Shown here: positions 44,591 to 55,304 of the stretch, piece after piece
Layout: each line of letters opens with the position of its first letter
How positions within the stretch are numbered: position 1 is the first letter of the stretch
Source of the DNA: Musa acuminata AAA Group
Lineage: Eukaryota; Streptophyta; Magnoliopsida; Zingiberales; Musaceae
Length of the DNA stretch: 64,000 bases
Assembly (NCBI RefSeq): GCF_036884655.1
Contig: NC_088342.1
Location: 18,067,501-18,131,500, forward strand
Direction of reading: 5' to 3'
Translations under genes and position numbers: made by a program
The notes under the pieces: model-generated
Databases searched by the model: none
What the model was told of the DNA's origin: nothing
The model's input: the letters and a program-made list of their open reading frames with translations, nothing else

Positions 44591-46194
44591 TCAGCACTAA
44601 GAGGGGGGGTGAATTAGTGTAGCGGTAAAATTACGTCTTCAAAAATGTTTCGTTTCGATAAAACTAATTTCGGAAACTTAACTTGAAACACGTTCGTAAA
44701 TGTATTGAAAGTAGTAAGCTATTAAAGAGGTTTGCAGTAATAATAAATTGCTTAAAGTAAAATGCAAACCAGATTTTAGAGTGGTTCGGTCATCGTGACC
44801 TACATCCACTTCACCAATTCCTCTTCCGTAGAGGCCACTGGCATCCACTATTAGTCTTCCTTCAATAGGCGAAGACCAATCACCTTTCACACCCCTCTTC
44901 TCCTTTTCCTAGGTTTAGGAGACAACCCTTACAAGTACTCACTCCTCTCTTACATAATTCTAAACTTAGAGTGGAGGAGGGAATTTCTAAAGAGATTGCA
45001 GCAACATTTCTTCACTTTTAAAATCTCTATGCTTGTATCTTTTAACCAAGGATGAGAGGGGTATTTATAGGCTTCAAGTTGATTCAAACTTGGAGCCTAA
45101 AAACATCTCATCTTGGGTTTCCCGTGCATGGGCGGTACCACTGCCTGCGTTGGGCGGTACCGCCGCCAGTGTCAGTCTGACATTGACACTGCACTGGACG
45201 GTACCACTGCCCAGTTTGGTGGTACCATCGCCTGGGATGCTGTGCTAGGTGGTACCACTGCCCAAACTAGCGGTACCACCACCTGGCGCCCTGCTAGGGG
45301 CAATACAATCGCCTAGACTGGGGGGACCACTGCCTAACATAGTCTCGAAGACTGTTTCATGATGGTGTCACTTCTTGGAGCACTGTTTGGGCCTTTCATT
45401 AGGCCCAACACAGTCATTACATGGGCCCAATTGGCCTCTAATTGGGTTGGCCCAAATCCAAACCCAATTATGTACTAACTACGATTCCTAAGACATATTC
45501 TAAGCTAAACAAGTCTGTAAGTCTAGTTTCTTCCGGCGAGCTTCCGGCGAACTTCTGACGATCTCTCGACAATGTTCCAGCGGACTCCCAGCAAGCTCCT
45601 GGACTTCATGATGATCTTCTTGGTGAGTTTCAACGAGCTTCTCTGGCAAGCTCCGAGACTTCTCGGCTAGTTCCGACAGAACTTCCGACAAACGTCCGGA
45701 CTTCCGATGAACTCTCGAACTCCCAATGAAATCGCATCCTTGACTTCGGGACTTCATTTTGCTTCATGCCTTGCTATCATAGTTAATCCTGCACATGTAA
45801 AACATACTTCGATCTAGACAATTAAGACTAAACATTAATCATATTGTCTAGCATGTTATTGGTCCCTCGACGCTTCATCCGATTCTTCGGCGCATCGTCC
45901 TCTCTTGCGACCTATTGCCCAATCGGCTAGTTGACTCCGTAACTCTGATATCTTGGCGCAGTATATGCTCTTTTTGGCCCGATGCCCGAATCCATGGCCC
46001 GAAGCCTTCTGTCGATACGTCGACAGATCCTCCGACCCGACGTTCAATCTTCTGACATGTTTTCCTCCGGCCCAACATGATTCTTTCTGCTTTACTTCTC
46101 TTATCCTAATCGAAGCATCCTGCTTCATTCAAAAAGTAGATTAAAACATAAACAATTATCAATTGGTTTCATCATCAAAATACGAGATTCAACA
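44591..46194 (-). repeat. Element E 5' LTR, slightly truncated
   Basis: About 1,604 bp from CAGCACTAAGAGG to GAGATTCAACA. It has the U5 hairpin (about 44853-44877), an inverted TATA-like TATTTATA at 45062-45069, and an array of GCGGTACCACCGCC-type repeats (45130-45345). Right flank is TSD CAGAG. Confidence 0.88.
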
Positions 46195-46593
46195 CAGAGC
46201 ATCAATGAAGCTTTCACCTCGGTTCTATAGAACCTACTAAATTTTAGAGCGCATCAGAGCGATAGCATACAGATTGGACTTACCCGCTAGCTCTCAAATC
46301 CATCCAGTCTTCCATGTATCATGTCTAAAGCTTAAGTTGGGATAAAACAAGACAGCCCAAAGCCATCTACCAAATATGACTGCCCAAGTAGAACTCCAGA
46401 CCCAACCAAGTGCCATTATTAATCGATAGATCATGACTCAACGACGACGACCCACTACTGAAGTGCTAATATAGTGGGCAAACCTACCAGTAGAAGATGC
46501 CACTTGGGAGAACTATGACGACTTGAAGATTAAATTCCCAGAATTCATGGATCGTTAGCCTCGAGGACAAGGCTGATTTGAAGAGGACGAGTC
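46195..46593 (+). pseudogene. Ty3/gypsy polyprotein C-terminus and polypurine tract (G0, part 4)
   Basis: Resumes after element E; 46195-46199 repeats CAGAG from 22063-22067. With stops, the translation reads [28 protein letters not shown] and LPVEDATWENYDDL, the conserved gypsy integrase tail and chromodomain-like end. The segment closes with a purine-rich stretch (46580-46593, GAAGAGGACGAGTC) just before the LTR, the expected plus-strand priming tract. The sequence upstream of it (GAGGACAAGGCTGATTTGAAGAGG) is also found in reverse at 17505-17540 in G1, which shows common family membership. Confidence 0.8.
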
Positions 46594-46969
46594 TGTTAGG
46601 ACTCTAGCTATGAGAGTCCTAATTGAGTTTCATTGAAATAGGCATTCATGTAAAACCTACCTAGCCAACCCCTATTAAAGAGGTGAAGAGGTCAGCTATG
46701 GTTAGGGTTAGTGGGAGGTTGCTTCTTAGAGTAGGAGTCTTATTAGGAGTTAGTTAAAAGTAGGAGTCTTGAATAGGAGTCCAATTAGGAGTTTGGATTT
46801 AGAAGCCCTATAAATAGTTATGTATTCATCCTTTTTTGACAAGCAATATATGAATCTTCTTAGCAGCCTTTGAGTAGTAACTTGGAGGAAGGAACCCCTA
46901 TAGAGTTCCAAGGAGGCCGATCCCCTAAAGAGATCAACCCCAAGCTTCGAATCTGCTAGGGTTTTAACA
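46594..46969 (+). repeat. 3' LTR of gypsy element G0
   Basis: A 376-bp LTR running from TGTTAGGACTCTAGC to GGGTTTTAACA, with TG/CA ends. A TATA box (TATAAATA) lies at 46809-46816. It is homologous to the F LTR at 43926-44310. The matching 5' LTR would be left of the window. It abuts H LTR sequence at 46970. Confidence 0.85.
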
Positions 46970-47229
46970 GTCGGTGGCCTCGACGGAAGAGGAATTGGGA
47001 GTAGACGTAGGTCGCGACGACCGAACCACTATAAATTTTGTGTGTATTTCTATTTTGCTTTTCATTGCCATTACTTATTGATTTAATTGTCCACTACTCT
47101 CACTTGCATTTTAAGTTAAATATATTTTTGAAATAGATTTGATCGAATGAAACTTTTGAATCATTGCAATTTTATGAAAGCACTAATTCATCCCCCCTCC
47201 CCCCTCTTAGTACCTATATGGTCCTAACA
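46970..47229 (+). repeat. LTR end H (SIRE-like), host of G0
   Basis: + strand U5 end of a SIRE-like LTR: GGTGGCCTCGACGGAAGAGG, hairpin GGTCG-CGA-CGACC (47010-47022), poly-C block, TAGTACCTATATGGTCCTAACA. No PBS follows, so it is a 3' or solo LTR. The rest lies left of G0, outside the window. It is inserted in the gag of I. Confidence 0.75.
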
Positions 47230-47480
47230 CATTTTAAATAATTCATAACTATGAACCAAAAGATTAATTTTAGATTATTTTACTCTATTTATGCCTTTGT
47301 GAGTAACTTAGAGTGTATGCCAAACATCGTTTGTAGGGTCATATTTAGAACCTCGATTGAACTCCTTTTTGTCTAAAGCATCCATCGCTTTAGCACTTAA
47401 GAAAAATATTCTCTTTTCAAAGTCATTTCATTCATTCATCGATTTAGAAGATTTTTGAAAGCCAAAATCGATAATGTTCA
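47230..47480 (-). pseudogene. gag: SIRE gag fragment of element I, middle part
   Basis: Minus strand: FGFQKSSKSMNEWNDFEKR, then AKAMDAL, WHTL and a degraded KINLLVHSYELFKM region with several stops. Its N-terminal part continues at 51463 on the far side of J. The most decayed gag in the window, consistent with I being the oldest host here. Confidence 0.8.
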
Positions 47481-47986
47481 TGTTAGGAAAAGAGTCAGCA
47501 CTAAGACGGAGGGGGTGAATTAGTGCAGCGGTAAAATACATTAGTTTCGGAAAATTCTTTCGTACAATAAAAATTGATTTCGGAAACTTAACTTAAAACA
47601 TGTGTTCATAAATGTATTGTAGGCAGTAAGCAAGTAAAATGGTTTATAATAAAGTAAATGGCAATAATAGATATGAAAACTAGAGAACACACTAATTTTA
47701 TAGTGGTTCGGTCGTCGTGACCTACATCCACTTTGCCGATTCCTCTTTCGTCGAGGCCACCAGCATCCACTATCGGTCTTCCTTCAACAAGCAAAGACCA
47801 AGCATCTTTTAAAACTTGATTCTCCTTTTACCGAATTTAGGAGATAACCCTTACAACCCCCACTTACTCCTCTCTCAAACTATTATAACACTTATAACTT
47901 TTGAGAGGAGTTCACACAAGATTACAACAGTGTTTCTTTCTATTTTTACTCCCAAGTCTTGTATAGTTTAACTAGGGATGAGAGGG
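47481..47986 (-). repeat. Solo LTR J, left part
   Basis: Starts TGTTAGGAAAAGAG (E-like LTR family), with U5 hairpin block GGTCTTCCTTC at 47774-47784. It breaks off at about 47986 (GGGATGAGAGGGG) where truncated K begins. It continues at 50426. Confidence 0.82.
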
Positions 47987-48942
47987 GTTGGACTCCTCTT
48001 CTTTGGACGCGCTCGAGTCATCCCACGTTGCTTTGAGCGCCTTCTTCTTTGATGTTCTATTTTTGACTTGGGGACAATCACTCTTGTAGTGTCCCGGCTT
48101 TTTGCACTTATAGCAAATAACTTGGTCCTTCTTGGGTTCAAATTTATTTTTTGTTTCATTCTTAAACTTGTTTCTTTTAATGAATTTTTTAAATTTTCTT
48201 GTTAGAAGTGCAAGTCATCGTCACAATCCTCATCACTTGAGTTTTCTCTCAAGTGGTCTTCTGAAGTTCTAAGTGTCATATCCTTCCTGTTCTTTGGAAG
48301 GATGTCTTCTTGCTCTTCATGAGCTTTGCAAGTCATCTCATAGGTCATTAATGACCCGATTAGTTCTTCAAGAGGGAAGTTGTTTAGATCTTTCGCCTTT
48401 TGAATAGCAGTGACTTTAGGATCCCAACTCTTAGGAAGGGATCTTAGAATCTTATTTATGAGCTCAAAATCCAAAAAATATTTTTCGAGTCCTTTTAGAC
48501 CATTGACGATATCCGTGAAATGGGTAAACATGTCGCCAATAGTCTCACTCGGTTTCATCCGGAAAAGTTCGAAAGAATGTATCAAAAAATTGATTTTTGA
48601 CTCTTTCACTCTACTTGTGCCTTCGTGAGTCACTTCGAGTGTGTGCCAAATATCAAATGCGGTTTCACAAACCGAAACACGGTTGAACTCGTTTTTATCA
48701 AGCGCACAAAATATGGCATTCATAGCCTTTGCATTAAGAGCGAAAGACTTCTTCTCCAATTCATTCCAATCGATCATTGGAAGAGAAGACTTCGAAAATC
48801 CATTTTCGACAAGATTCCAAAGTTCAAAATCCATAGAAATAAGAAAGATCATCATTCGAGTCTTCCAATAGGTGTAGTCCATCCCATTGAACATGGGTGG
48901 ACGTGTAATAGAATGGCCCTCTTGGTTTCCGGCGTATGCCAT
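47987..48942 (-). pseudogene. gag: SIRE gag of element K, frameshifted and truncated
   Basis: ATG at 48942 (MAYAGNQEGHSITRPPMFNG), 246 codons to 48202. A one-base loss near 48212, relative to A, shifts the frame. The remainder reads through the zinc knuckle (CYKCKKPGHYKSDC equivalent) and the acidic stretch to the break at 47987. It keeps the Tyr codon that is a stop in A at 14427. Confidence 0.85.
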
Positions 48943-48979
48943 CTCTCTTGGGTTTTAATCCATTTGAGAGTTAACCCCA

Positions 48980-48992
48980 CTCTGATACCAAT
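48980..48992 (-). promoter_or_regulatory. Primer-binding site, element K
   Basis: Minus strand ATTGGTATCAGAG next to the LTR at 48993. Confidence 0.88.
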
Positions 48993-50425
48993 TGTTAGGA
49001 TCAAGAGCACTAAGAGGGGGGGGGTGAATTAGTGCAGCGGAAAACTTTCGACGATTAAAAAGGTGTTCGTACGATAAAAGCGATTTCGGTAGAAAAGCCG
49101 ATTCGTAAATCTCTTTAACTTGTAATCAAGCGAGATGTAGTTAAAGGAAATCTATGAAGGCGGTTTGCAGTTATGATGAAAGTTAAAATGTAAGCGCAAA
49201 CTGAAATATGATGTTCGTACGATAAAACTGATTTACGTCTAAACGTCGATTCAGAAAATACTGAACTTTAAAACACGATCGTAAATGTGCAAAAGGTAGT
49301 AAGCTATTGAAGAGGTTTGCAGTAAGGATAGGATGCTCAAAGTAAATGTAAACTGAGATTTAGAGTGGTTCGGTCAATCTTGACCTACATCCACTTTTGG
49401 CTTCCTCCACCGACGAGGTCACTGACGTCTACTAGAGGCCTTCCTTCAATAGGCGAAGGCCAATCACCCTTTTACAGTTTCACTCCTTTTGACAGGCTTA
49501 GGAGACAACCCTTACAGAATTTTCTCTCCTCTCTTTAAAGATCAGAACTTGGAAGAAAAGAGAGAGAAGAACTTTTGGCCTTTATAACAATTTTGAGCTC
49601 TAAAAATCACAGAATAAGATCAGGATTTCGGTGTGTTTTTGGTGCTCTTTCAATGCTGAAAGGGTGGGGTATTTATAGGCCCCAACCCAGTTTGAATTTC
49701 GAGCTCAAAACTGTCAATTCCCGGAATTCCGAGATCTGTTGGTTGCACCTCCTGATTGAGGCGATTGCACCATTTGGCAAAGCTCGAAGACTGAGCCTCT
49801 GGGCGGTGCCACCTCCTGGCAGGGGCGATTGCACCTCCTGCCAGAGCTCGAAGATCGAGCTCAGGCGGTGCCACCTCCTAGCTGGGGCGGTTCAACCGCC
49901 TGGCAGAAATCAGGGTCCGAATGGGTTGATCCATTCGGCCCAATTTGGGTTTTTTAGGGGCCCAATTGCCCCAAGATTAAGTTAATGGGATCACCTCCCA
50001 TTTCCAACTTAATCATTGTGCTAACTACGATATTTCCTAAGACATTTACTACAACTTGCTCCGGTGCGTCAATCGCTTCTTCCGATGAGCTTCCGGCGAA
50101 CTTCCATCGATCATCCGATGAACCCTCGGTGATGCTCCTACGGACTTCCGGCAAACTCCTGGACTTGCGACGATCCACTTGGCGAGTTCCGACGAGCTTC
50201 TTTGGCAAGCTCATGGACTTCTCGAATTCGTTCCCGTAGAACCTCCGACGACTGTCCGAACTTCCGTCGAACTCTCGAACTCCCAACGTGATCATTGTCT
50301 TGATTCCGGCGCAACTCCTGCTGCATATCTTACTTTCATCGTAGTTAATCCTGCACACTTATCTCAACATATAGATTAGAGAACAAATGAAAATTGACTT
50401 CATCATCAAAATCCGAGATTCAACA
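48993..50425 (-). repeat. Element K 5' LTR
   Basis: 1,433 bp, TGTTAGGATCAAGAG ... GATTCAACA, A family. Inverted TATA at 49670-49677. The GC-repeat block (49740-49905) is shorter than in A (15950-16300), which explains most of the length difference. Confidence 0.88.
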
Positions 50426-51462
50426 ACCACTGCTAGTGTCAATCTGACACTGACACTGCACTAGGCGGTACCACCGTCTAGTCTGGCGGTACCACCACTT
50501 AGGTGGCTGTGCTGGGCAGTACCACCGCCCAGACTGGTGGTACCACTTCTTGTAGCCTCCCGAAGGCTGTGTCTGGGTGGTACCACTACCCAGACCGGCG
50601 GTACCACCGCCTGACACTGTCTCGGAGACTATGCCATGATTGTGCCACCTCTTGGGTCACTGTTTGGGCCTTTTCATTGGGCCCAACTGGTCCCTAATTG
50701 GGTTGGCCTAATTCTAATCCCAATTATGTTGTAACTATGAATTCTAAGATATTTCCTAAGCTAAACAAGTCCGTAAGTCTAGCTTCTTCCAGCGAGCTTC
50801 CGGCGATCTTCCGGTGAATTTTCGACGATCTCTCGGCAATGTTCTAGCAGACTCCCAGCAAGCTCTTGGACTTCATGACGATCTTCTTGGCGAGTTCCAA
50901 CAAGCTTCTTTGGCAAGCTCCTAGACTTCTCAGTTGGTTCCGGCAGAAATTCCGACGAACGTCTAGACTTCCGACGAACTCTCGAACTCCCAACGAAAAC
51001 ACGTTTTTGACTCCAGGACTTTATTTTGCTTTATGCCTTGTTATCATAGTTAATTCTACACATATAAAAACATACTTTGATCTAGACAATTATTACTAAG
51101 CTTGAATCATGTTGTCCGTCATGTCATTGGTCCATCGACGCTTCGTTTGATTCTTCGGTGCATCGTCCTCTCTTGCGGCCTATTGCCCAATCGGCCAGTT
51201 GACTCCGCAAATCTAATATCCTTGGCATAGTTTCTGCTTTTCTTGGCCCAATGCCTGAATCTATGGCCCGAAGCCTTCTGTCGATACATCGACTGATCCT
51301 CCGGCCCGACATCCAACCTTCTAACATGTTTTTCTCCAGTCTAACATGATTTTATTGCTTTAATTGTCTCTCCCTGTTCGAAGCATCTTACGTCAATCAA
51401 AAAGCAGATTAAATCATAAACACTTATCAATTGGTTTCATCATCAAAATCCGAGATTCAACA
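50426..51462 (-). repeat. Solo LTR J, right part
   Basis: Resumes after K with a GCGGTACCACCGCC-type array (50463-50613) and ends GAGATTCAACA at 51462. The I gag continues on both sides of J (47480 and 51463), so J is a solo LTR. Flanks GTTCA and ATTCC match poorly as a TSD. Confidence 0.8.
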
Positions 51463-51632
51463 ATTCCATAACTCAAAATCCATATAAAGGAGAAAAATTC
51501 TCATTCTAGGTTTCCAATGGATATAGTCTGTCCCATTGAACATAGGAGGATGAGTGATGGAATGACCCTCATGATTGCTTAAAAAAGCCACTAGATCTCT
51601 CCTGAGTGTTAATCCAATTAGGAGAACTGGGC
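51463..51632 (-). pseudogene. gag: SIRE gag N-terminus of element I
   Basis: Minus strand: NHEGHSITHPPMFNGTDYIHWK and MRIFLLYMDFELWN. The start codon position reads ATC in place of ATG. It is followed (51634-51645) by the PBS. Confidence 0.8.
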
Positions 51633-51633
51633 T

Positions 51634-51853
51634 TTGATACCAATTGTTAGGATCGTAATGGCACTAAGAGAGTGGGTGAATTAGTGCTATAGCAAATTTT
51701 ATTCGATTTTAAATTTCGATCGATAAATCCGTATTAGAAATATGATTAACAAAATGTGCAAGTAAGGGTTGCAAGTAAAGTAAATGAGTAAGCAACAACA
51801 AATCAAAGGCAAGAGAAAGGATGTAAACCAATTTATAGTGGTTCGGTCTTCTT
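51634..51853 (-). repeat. Element I PBS and LTR, distal part
   Basis: Minus strand PBS ATTGGTATCAAA (51634-51645; one change) next to an LTR starting TGTTAGGATCGTAATGG at 51646. Split at 51853 by L. Confidence 0.8.
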
Positions 51854-53492
51854 TGTTAGTCATAGGTACTCTGCAAGCCAACCACATAAGTGATGGCACG
51901 TGAGACATGATATGCACTCTTTTTATTTATTATTTATTATTTATTGATATTTTATCACTTTATCTTGCATATTACATATATTGTGATATTCATGGATCTG
52001 TGTAATAAGAATCAGATCGTAATGAGATCAAGATAATGAGATCGATTCGCCTTTAAACACAAACCCTAAATAATCCCGATCATAGGTTACTCGAGAGGGA
52101 CATCGAGACAACTAGACAAACTAGCGTGTTGTTTACCCATCCATATGATGGAGGATGCTGGTCTCATAGCTGCTCATGTGGGGACACTAGGGATATAGTC
52201 CAGGTGCTTATCAGAGAATGAGTTCACTGATTGATCCGCTTATAGAATGCTAGATGGTTGATAATACCTTATTGTCAGACAACAATTCCATCATCCCAAT
52301 GGTGTATCTGGTCCTTAGACTTAAGATACCAAGGATATCCTATATGAGTACTCCACTTTTTGGTACTGGACTTATAGGTCTGGAAGTTTTAGATCTAGCA
52401 TAGTTAGTCAACAGGAGTGGCAATCAACCTTATGAGGGCAATTGAGTGTCAATAGAGGATCATCCGCTCTCAGTATAAGGAGAGGAATATCCCATGTGTT
52501 CTTCCTCAAGTAAATCCCTAGCCAAAGTCATTCGGATTAAAAGAGAAAGAGTTCACTAGGAGAATCTGATTAGAGTGAGACTCGAGTGGAAACTATATGG
52601 GCCTAATAGCACCATGCCCAGAATATGGTCTCTAGGATATTAGATGAATAAGGGACTATAGATACATGATAACTAAGAATATATAAGTCCAATAGAATAG
52701 ATTCTCCTATATCATTCAGGGATTGTGATGTAGTGGCCTAATACATCCATAATTGATGAGTCGAGTGAATTGTTATGGAGATAATAATTCATTGAGCTAG
52801 AAGAAATTCTGACAGGTATGACTCATGGCCAACTCGATATTGGGCATAGAGGGTCACACATATATGGTAGGTGTTGCGATGAGTAGAAATTCAGATATGA
52901 GATATTCGTTGGAGCCCCTATCTTATTGGATATCCAATAAGCCCTTGAATTATTGGATCCTATGGATGATATCCAATAAGAGTCAGTGAGAGATTATTGG
53001 GTAGAGACCCACTAATCTAAGAGGCTTGGGTAATTGGATAGAAATCCAATACCCAATAGGGCACGATCCATTATAGTTAAATTGACAAGGGATCTCTATA
53101 AATAGGAGGGAACCAAAAGGCCATCGGCTAGACCCGTTTTGGCTACCACCTCTTATTCTCCACTCCCCTTCTCCTTAACTAACAGCCCCTATTTGGGGCG
53201 TGTGGAGATTTGGGTAGCGATTTGAGGAGCATTTTCGCAGCCTCTACCATGTGGATCACCGTTAGAGAGGAAGACAGTTAACCTCCTTCATCCTCTCCTA
53301 CAAATCTATAGGATTTCTTAGATATATGATCTCTCTACGTAAAACACATCTTTCTTATATATGTAGTTTTCGATTTTATGATTTTTGTGCACCAATCTTC
53401 GCACGATGATAAAACCGTTTTTATGGAAATCTAGGATTTTTTCTTTTTTTTCTTCCTCTGCACATGTGATGTCGCCCCAAGATTTTCCAACA
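51854..53492 (+). repeat. Solo LTR L of the D copia family
   Basis: 1,639 bp from TGTTAGTCATAGG to TTTTCCAACA, with perfect TSD TTCTT (51849-51853, 53493-53497). TATA box at 53097-53104. Clearly related to 22754-24357 but more diverged and with canonical TG/CA ends. No internal sequence. Confidence 0.93.
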
Positions 53493-54049
53493 TTCTTAAC
53501 ATATGTCCACTCCCGATTCCTCTTCCCTCGAGGCTACCGGCTTTCACTACTGATCTTCTTTCTAATTGGTGAACATCAACTATCTTTGTTATAACTCTTC
53601 TACACTTAGGAGAGAACCTCCACACTCACTCTTTTACAAGAGACTTCACCTCCTATAACTCAGTATCACCTCTAAACTCAAGGAGGAGAAAGAAACAAAC
53701 AATGCTCAAGGAGAGCTACAACCCTTCATAAACTTCACAAGTTGATTCATGCTCTAACTAAGCCATAGTGGGGTATTTATAGGCCCCAAAAGGCTTCAAA
53801 ATGAAGCGAAAAAAATTTAAATCATTGAAAATTTTGAGATTTGGATGGTCCTACAGTCCCAACTTTTGATGTCGCAGTTTTGGACTTTCGGGTGGAATTA
53901 CCATTGTAAAATTTGAATTATAGGTAGTACCACCACTACCCTAGGTAGTACCACTATCAGTAATGCTGACAAACACAAACGGTGCCATTGGTTGACTCAG
54001 GTGGTACTATCGCCCATCCTGGTGGTATCACTGCCCAGGCCTACTTAAT
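53493..54049 (-). repeat. Element I LTR, continued
   Basis: After L: U5-like block (CTACTGATCTTCTTTCT), inverted TATA at about 53774-53781, and degraded GGTACCACC-type repeats (53928-54040). Cut at 54049 by M; the rest lies outside the window. Confidence 0.7.
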
Positions 54050-55248
54050 GTTGAATCTCGGATTTTGATGATGAAATAAATTATAAATTATTGGATCTAA
54101 TCTATATGTTGAGAAAAGTGTGCAAGATTAACTACGATAGCAGTAAGACACAAAGCAGGTGTTGTGCCGGAGTTAAGATCGAGATCTCGTTGGGAGTTCA
54201 AGAGTTTGTCAAAAGTCTAGATGTTCATCGGAAGTTCTGCCGGAACCAACCGAGAAGTTTAGGAGCTTACCAAAGAAGCTCATTGGAACTCGCCAAGAAG
54301 ATCGTCGTAAAGTTCAAGAGCTTGTTGGGAGTTTGCCGGAACATTGCCGGCAGTTCGTCGGAAGCTCGCCGAAGAGCAATTGACCTACCGGAATAAGATA
54401 CTTTATCAATTGTCTTAATTATTATAGTTAGTCCATAAATTAAGTTAAGATTGGGAGGTAATCCCACTAACTTAGTTAGGGGCCAATTGGGCCCTTAACA
54501 GGGCTGAATTGGGTTAGATTGAATAGCCCATTTAGCCCCTGAAATCATGGCCAACGGCGGCACCGCTAGGGCCGGTAGTGGCACCGCTTGGGAGACCCAG
54601 TCTCCCAAGTGGTCTAGGCGGTGGTACCGCTAGAGCTCGGTCTCTGAGCTCTATCAGGCGGTGGTACTGCCTAGCGTCAGACTACAGGCGGTAGTACCGC
54701 CCAGTAATGGCAGTGGTACCTCTAGTACCCGAAATCCGGGGATGTGACACTTTCCTGCATTAAAGGGCATGAAAGTGTTTAACATATTCTTGAATCTCTA
54801 GAGTGTTAGGTGTTGTAAAAGTGAGAAAGAGTCCTCCCCTCCCTCTCTTAGCTATCTAAACATCCAAGAAAGATGAGTGAGGCTTATAAGGGTTATCTCC
54901 TAAATTCGGAAAAAGGAGAAAGAGCTGTAAAAGGTGGTTGGTCTTTGCCTATTGAAGGAAGGCCTTTAGTGGACGCTAGTGACCTCGACGGAGGAGGAAT
55001 CCAAAGTAGATGCAGGTCACATCGACCGATCCACTCTAAATTCCAGTTTACTTTTCTTTTTGTATAATTTATATTACTGCAAACCTCTTTAAGCTTCTCT
55101 TTACATTTTTACGAAAGCTCTCAAGTTCAACATCCTTCCGAAATGGTTTGAATCGAAACAAATATTTTACGAAATCGATAATTTTTTGCTGTACCAATTC
55201 ACCCCCCCCCCCCCCCCTCCCCTCTTAGTGCTGCTCTTGATCCTAATA
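54050..55248 (+). repeat. Element M 5' LTR (SIRE-type)
   Basis: 1,199 bp, TGTTGAATCTCGG ... GATCCTAATA (CA mutated to TA). GC-repeat block at 54548-54725, and a long poly-C run (about 16 C) at 55202-55217. Left flank CTTAA; the right flank lies outside the window. Confidence 0.85.
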
Positions 55249-55263
55249 ATTAGGTATCAGAGC
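55249..55263 (+). promoter_or_regulatory. Primer-binding site, element M
   Basis: ATTAGGTATCAGAGC, one base different from the other SIRE sites. Confidence 0.8.
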
Positions 55264-55304
55264 AAGGTCACTCTCATTTGGTTTTGGTTTGAAACCCAAG
55301 AGAG

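Larger units (their letters stand above)
22068..46194 (-). mobile_element. Element E: gag-only SIRE-related retrotransposon, split by D and F
   Basis: Minus-strand element inside G0 with perfect TSD CAGAG (22063-22067, 46195-46199). The 3' LTR is 22068-22753 plus 39185-39400/40711-41418. The internal part 41419-43925 has an AT-rich tail and the C-terminal half of a gag of the B/C/N type. The rest of gag, the PBS and the first bases of the 5' LTR are missing between F and 44591, and the 5' LTR runs to 46194. With D, the duplication and F removed, the LTRs are about 1.6 kb each. Confidence 0.88.
47987..50425 (-). mobile_element. Element K: truncated A-family SIRE copia
   Basis: Minus strand: 5' LTR 48993-50425, PBS, and gag to about the first zinc knuckle, then an abrupt junction with J LTR at about 47987. 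All of pol and the 3' LTR are gone, together with some J sequence, so a deletion after insertion is likely. Confidence 0.85.

Noticed and set aside
47481..51462. J as a complete element with two LTRs
   Set aside because: The I gag continues directly on both sides and the two J parts join as a single LTR interrupted by K.
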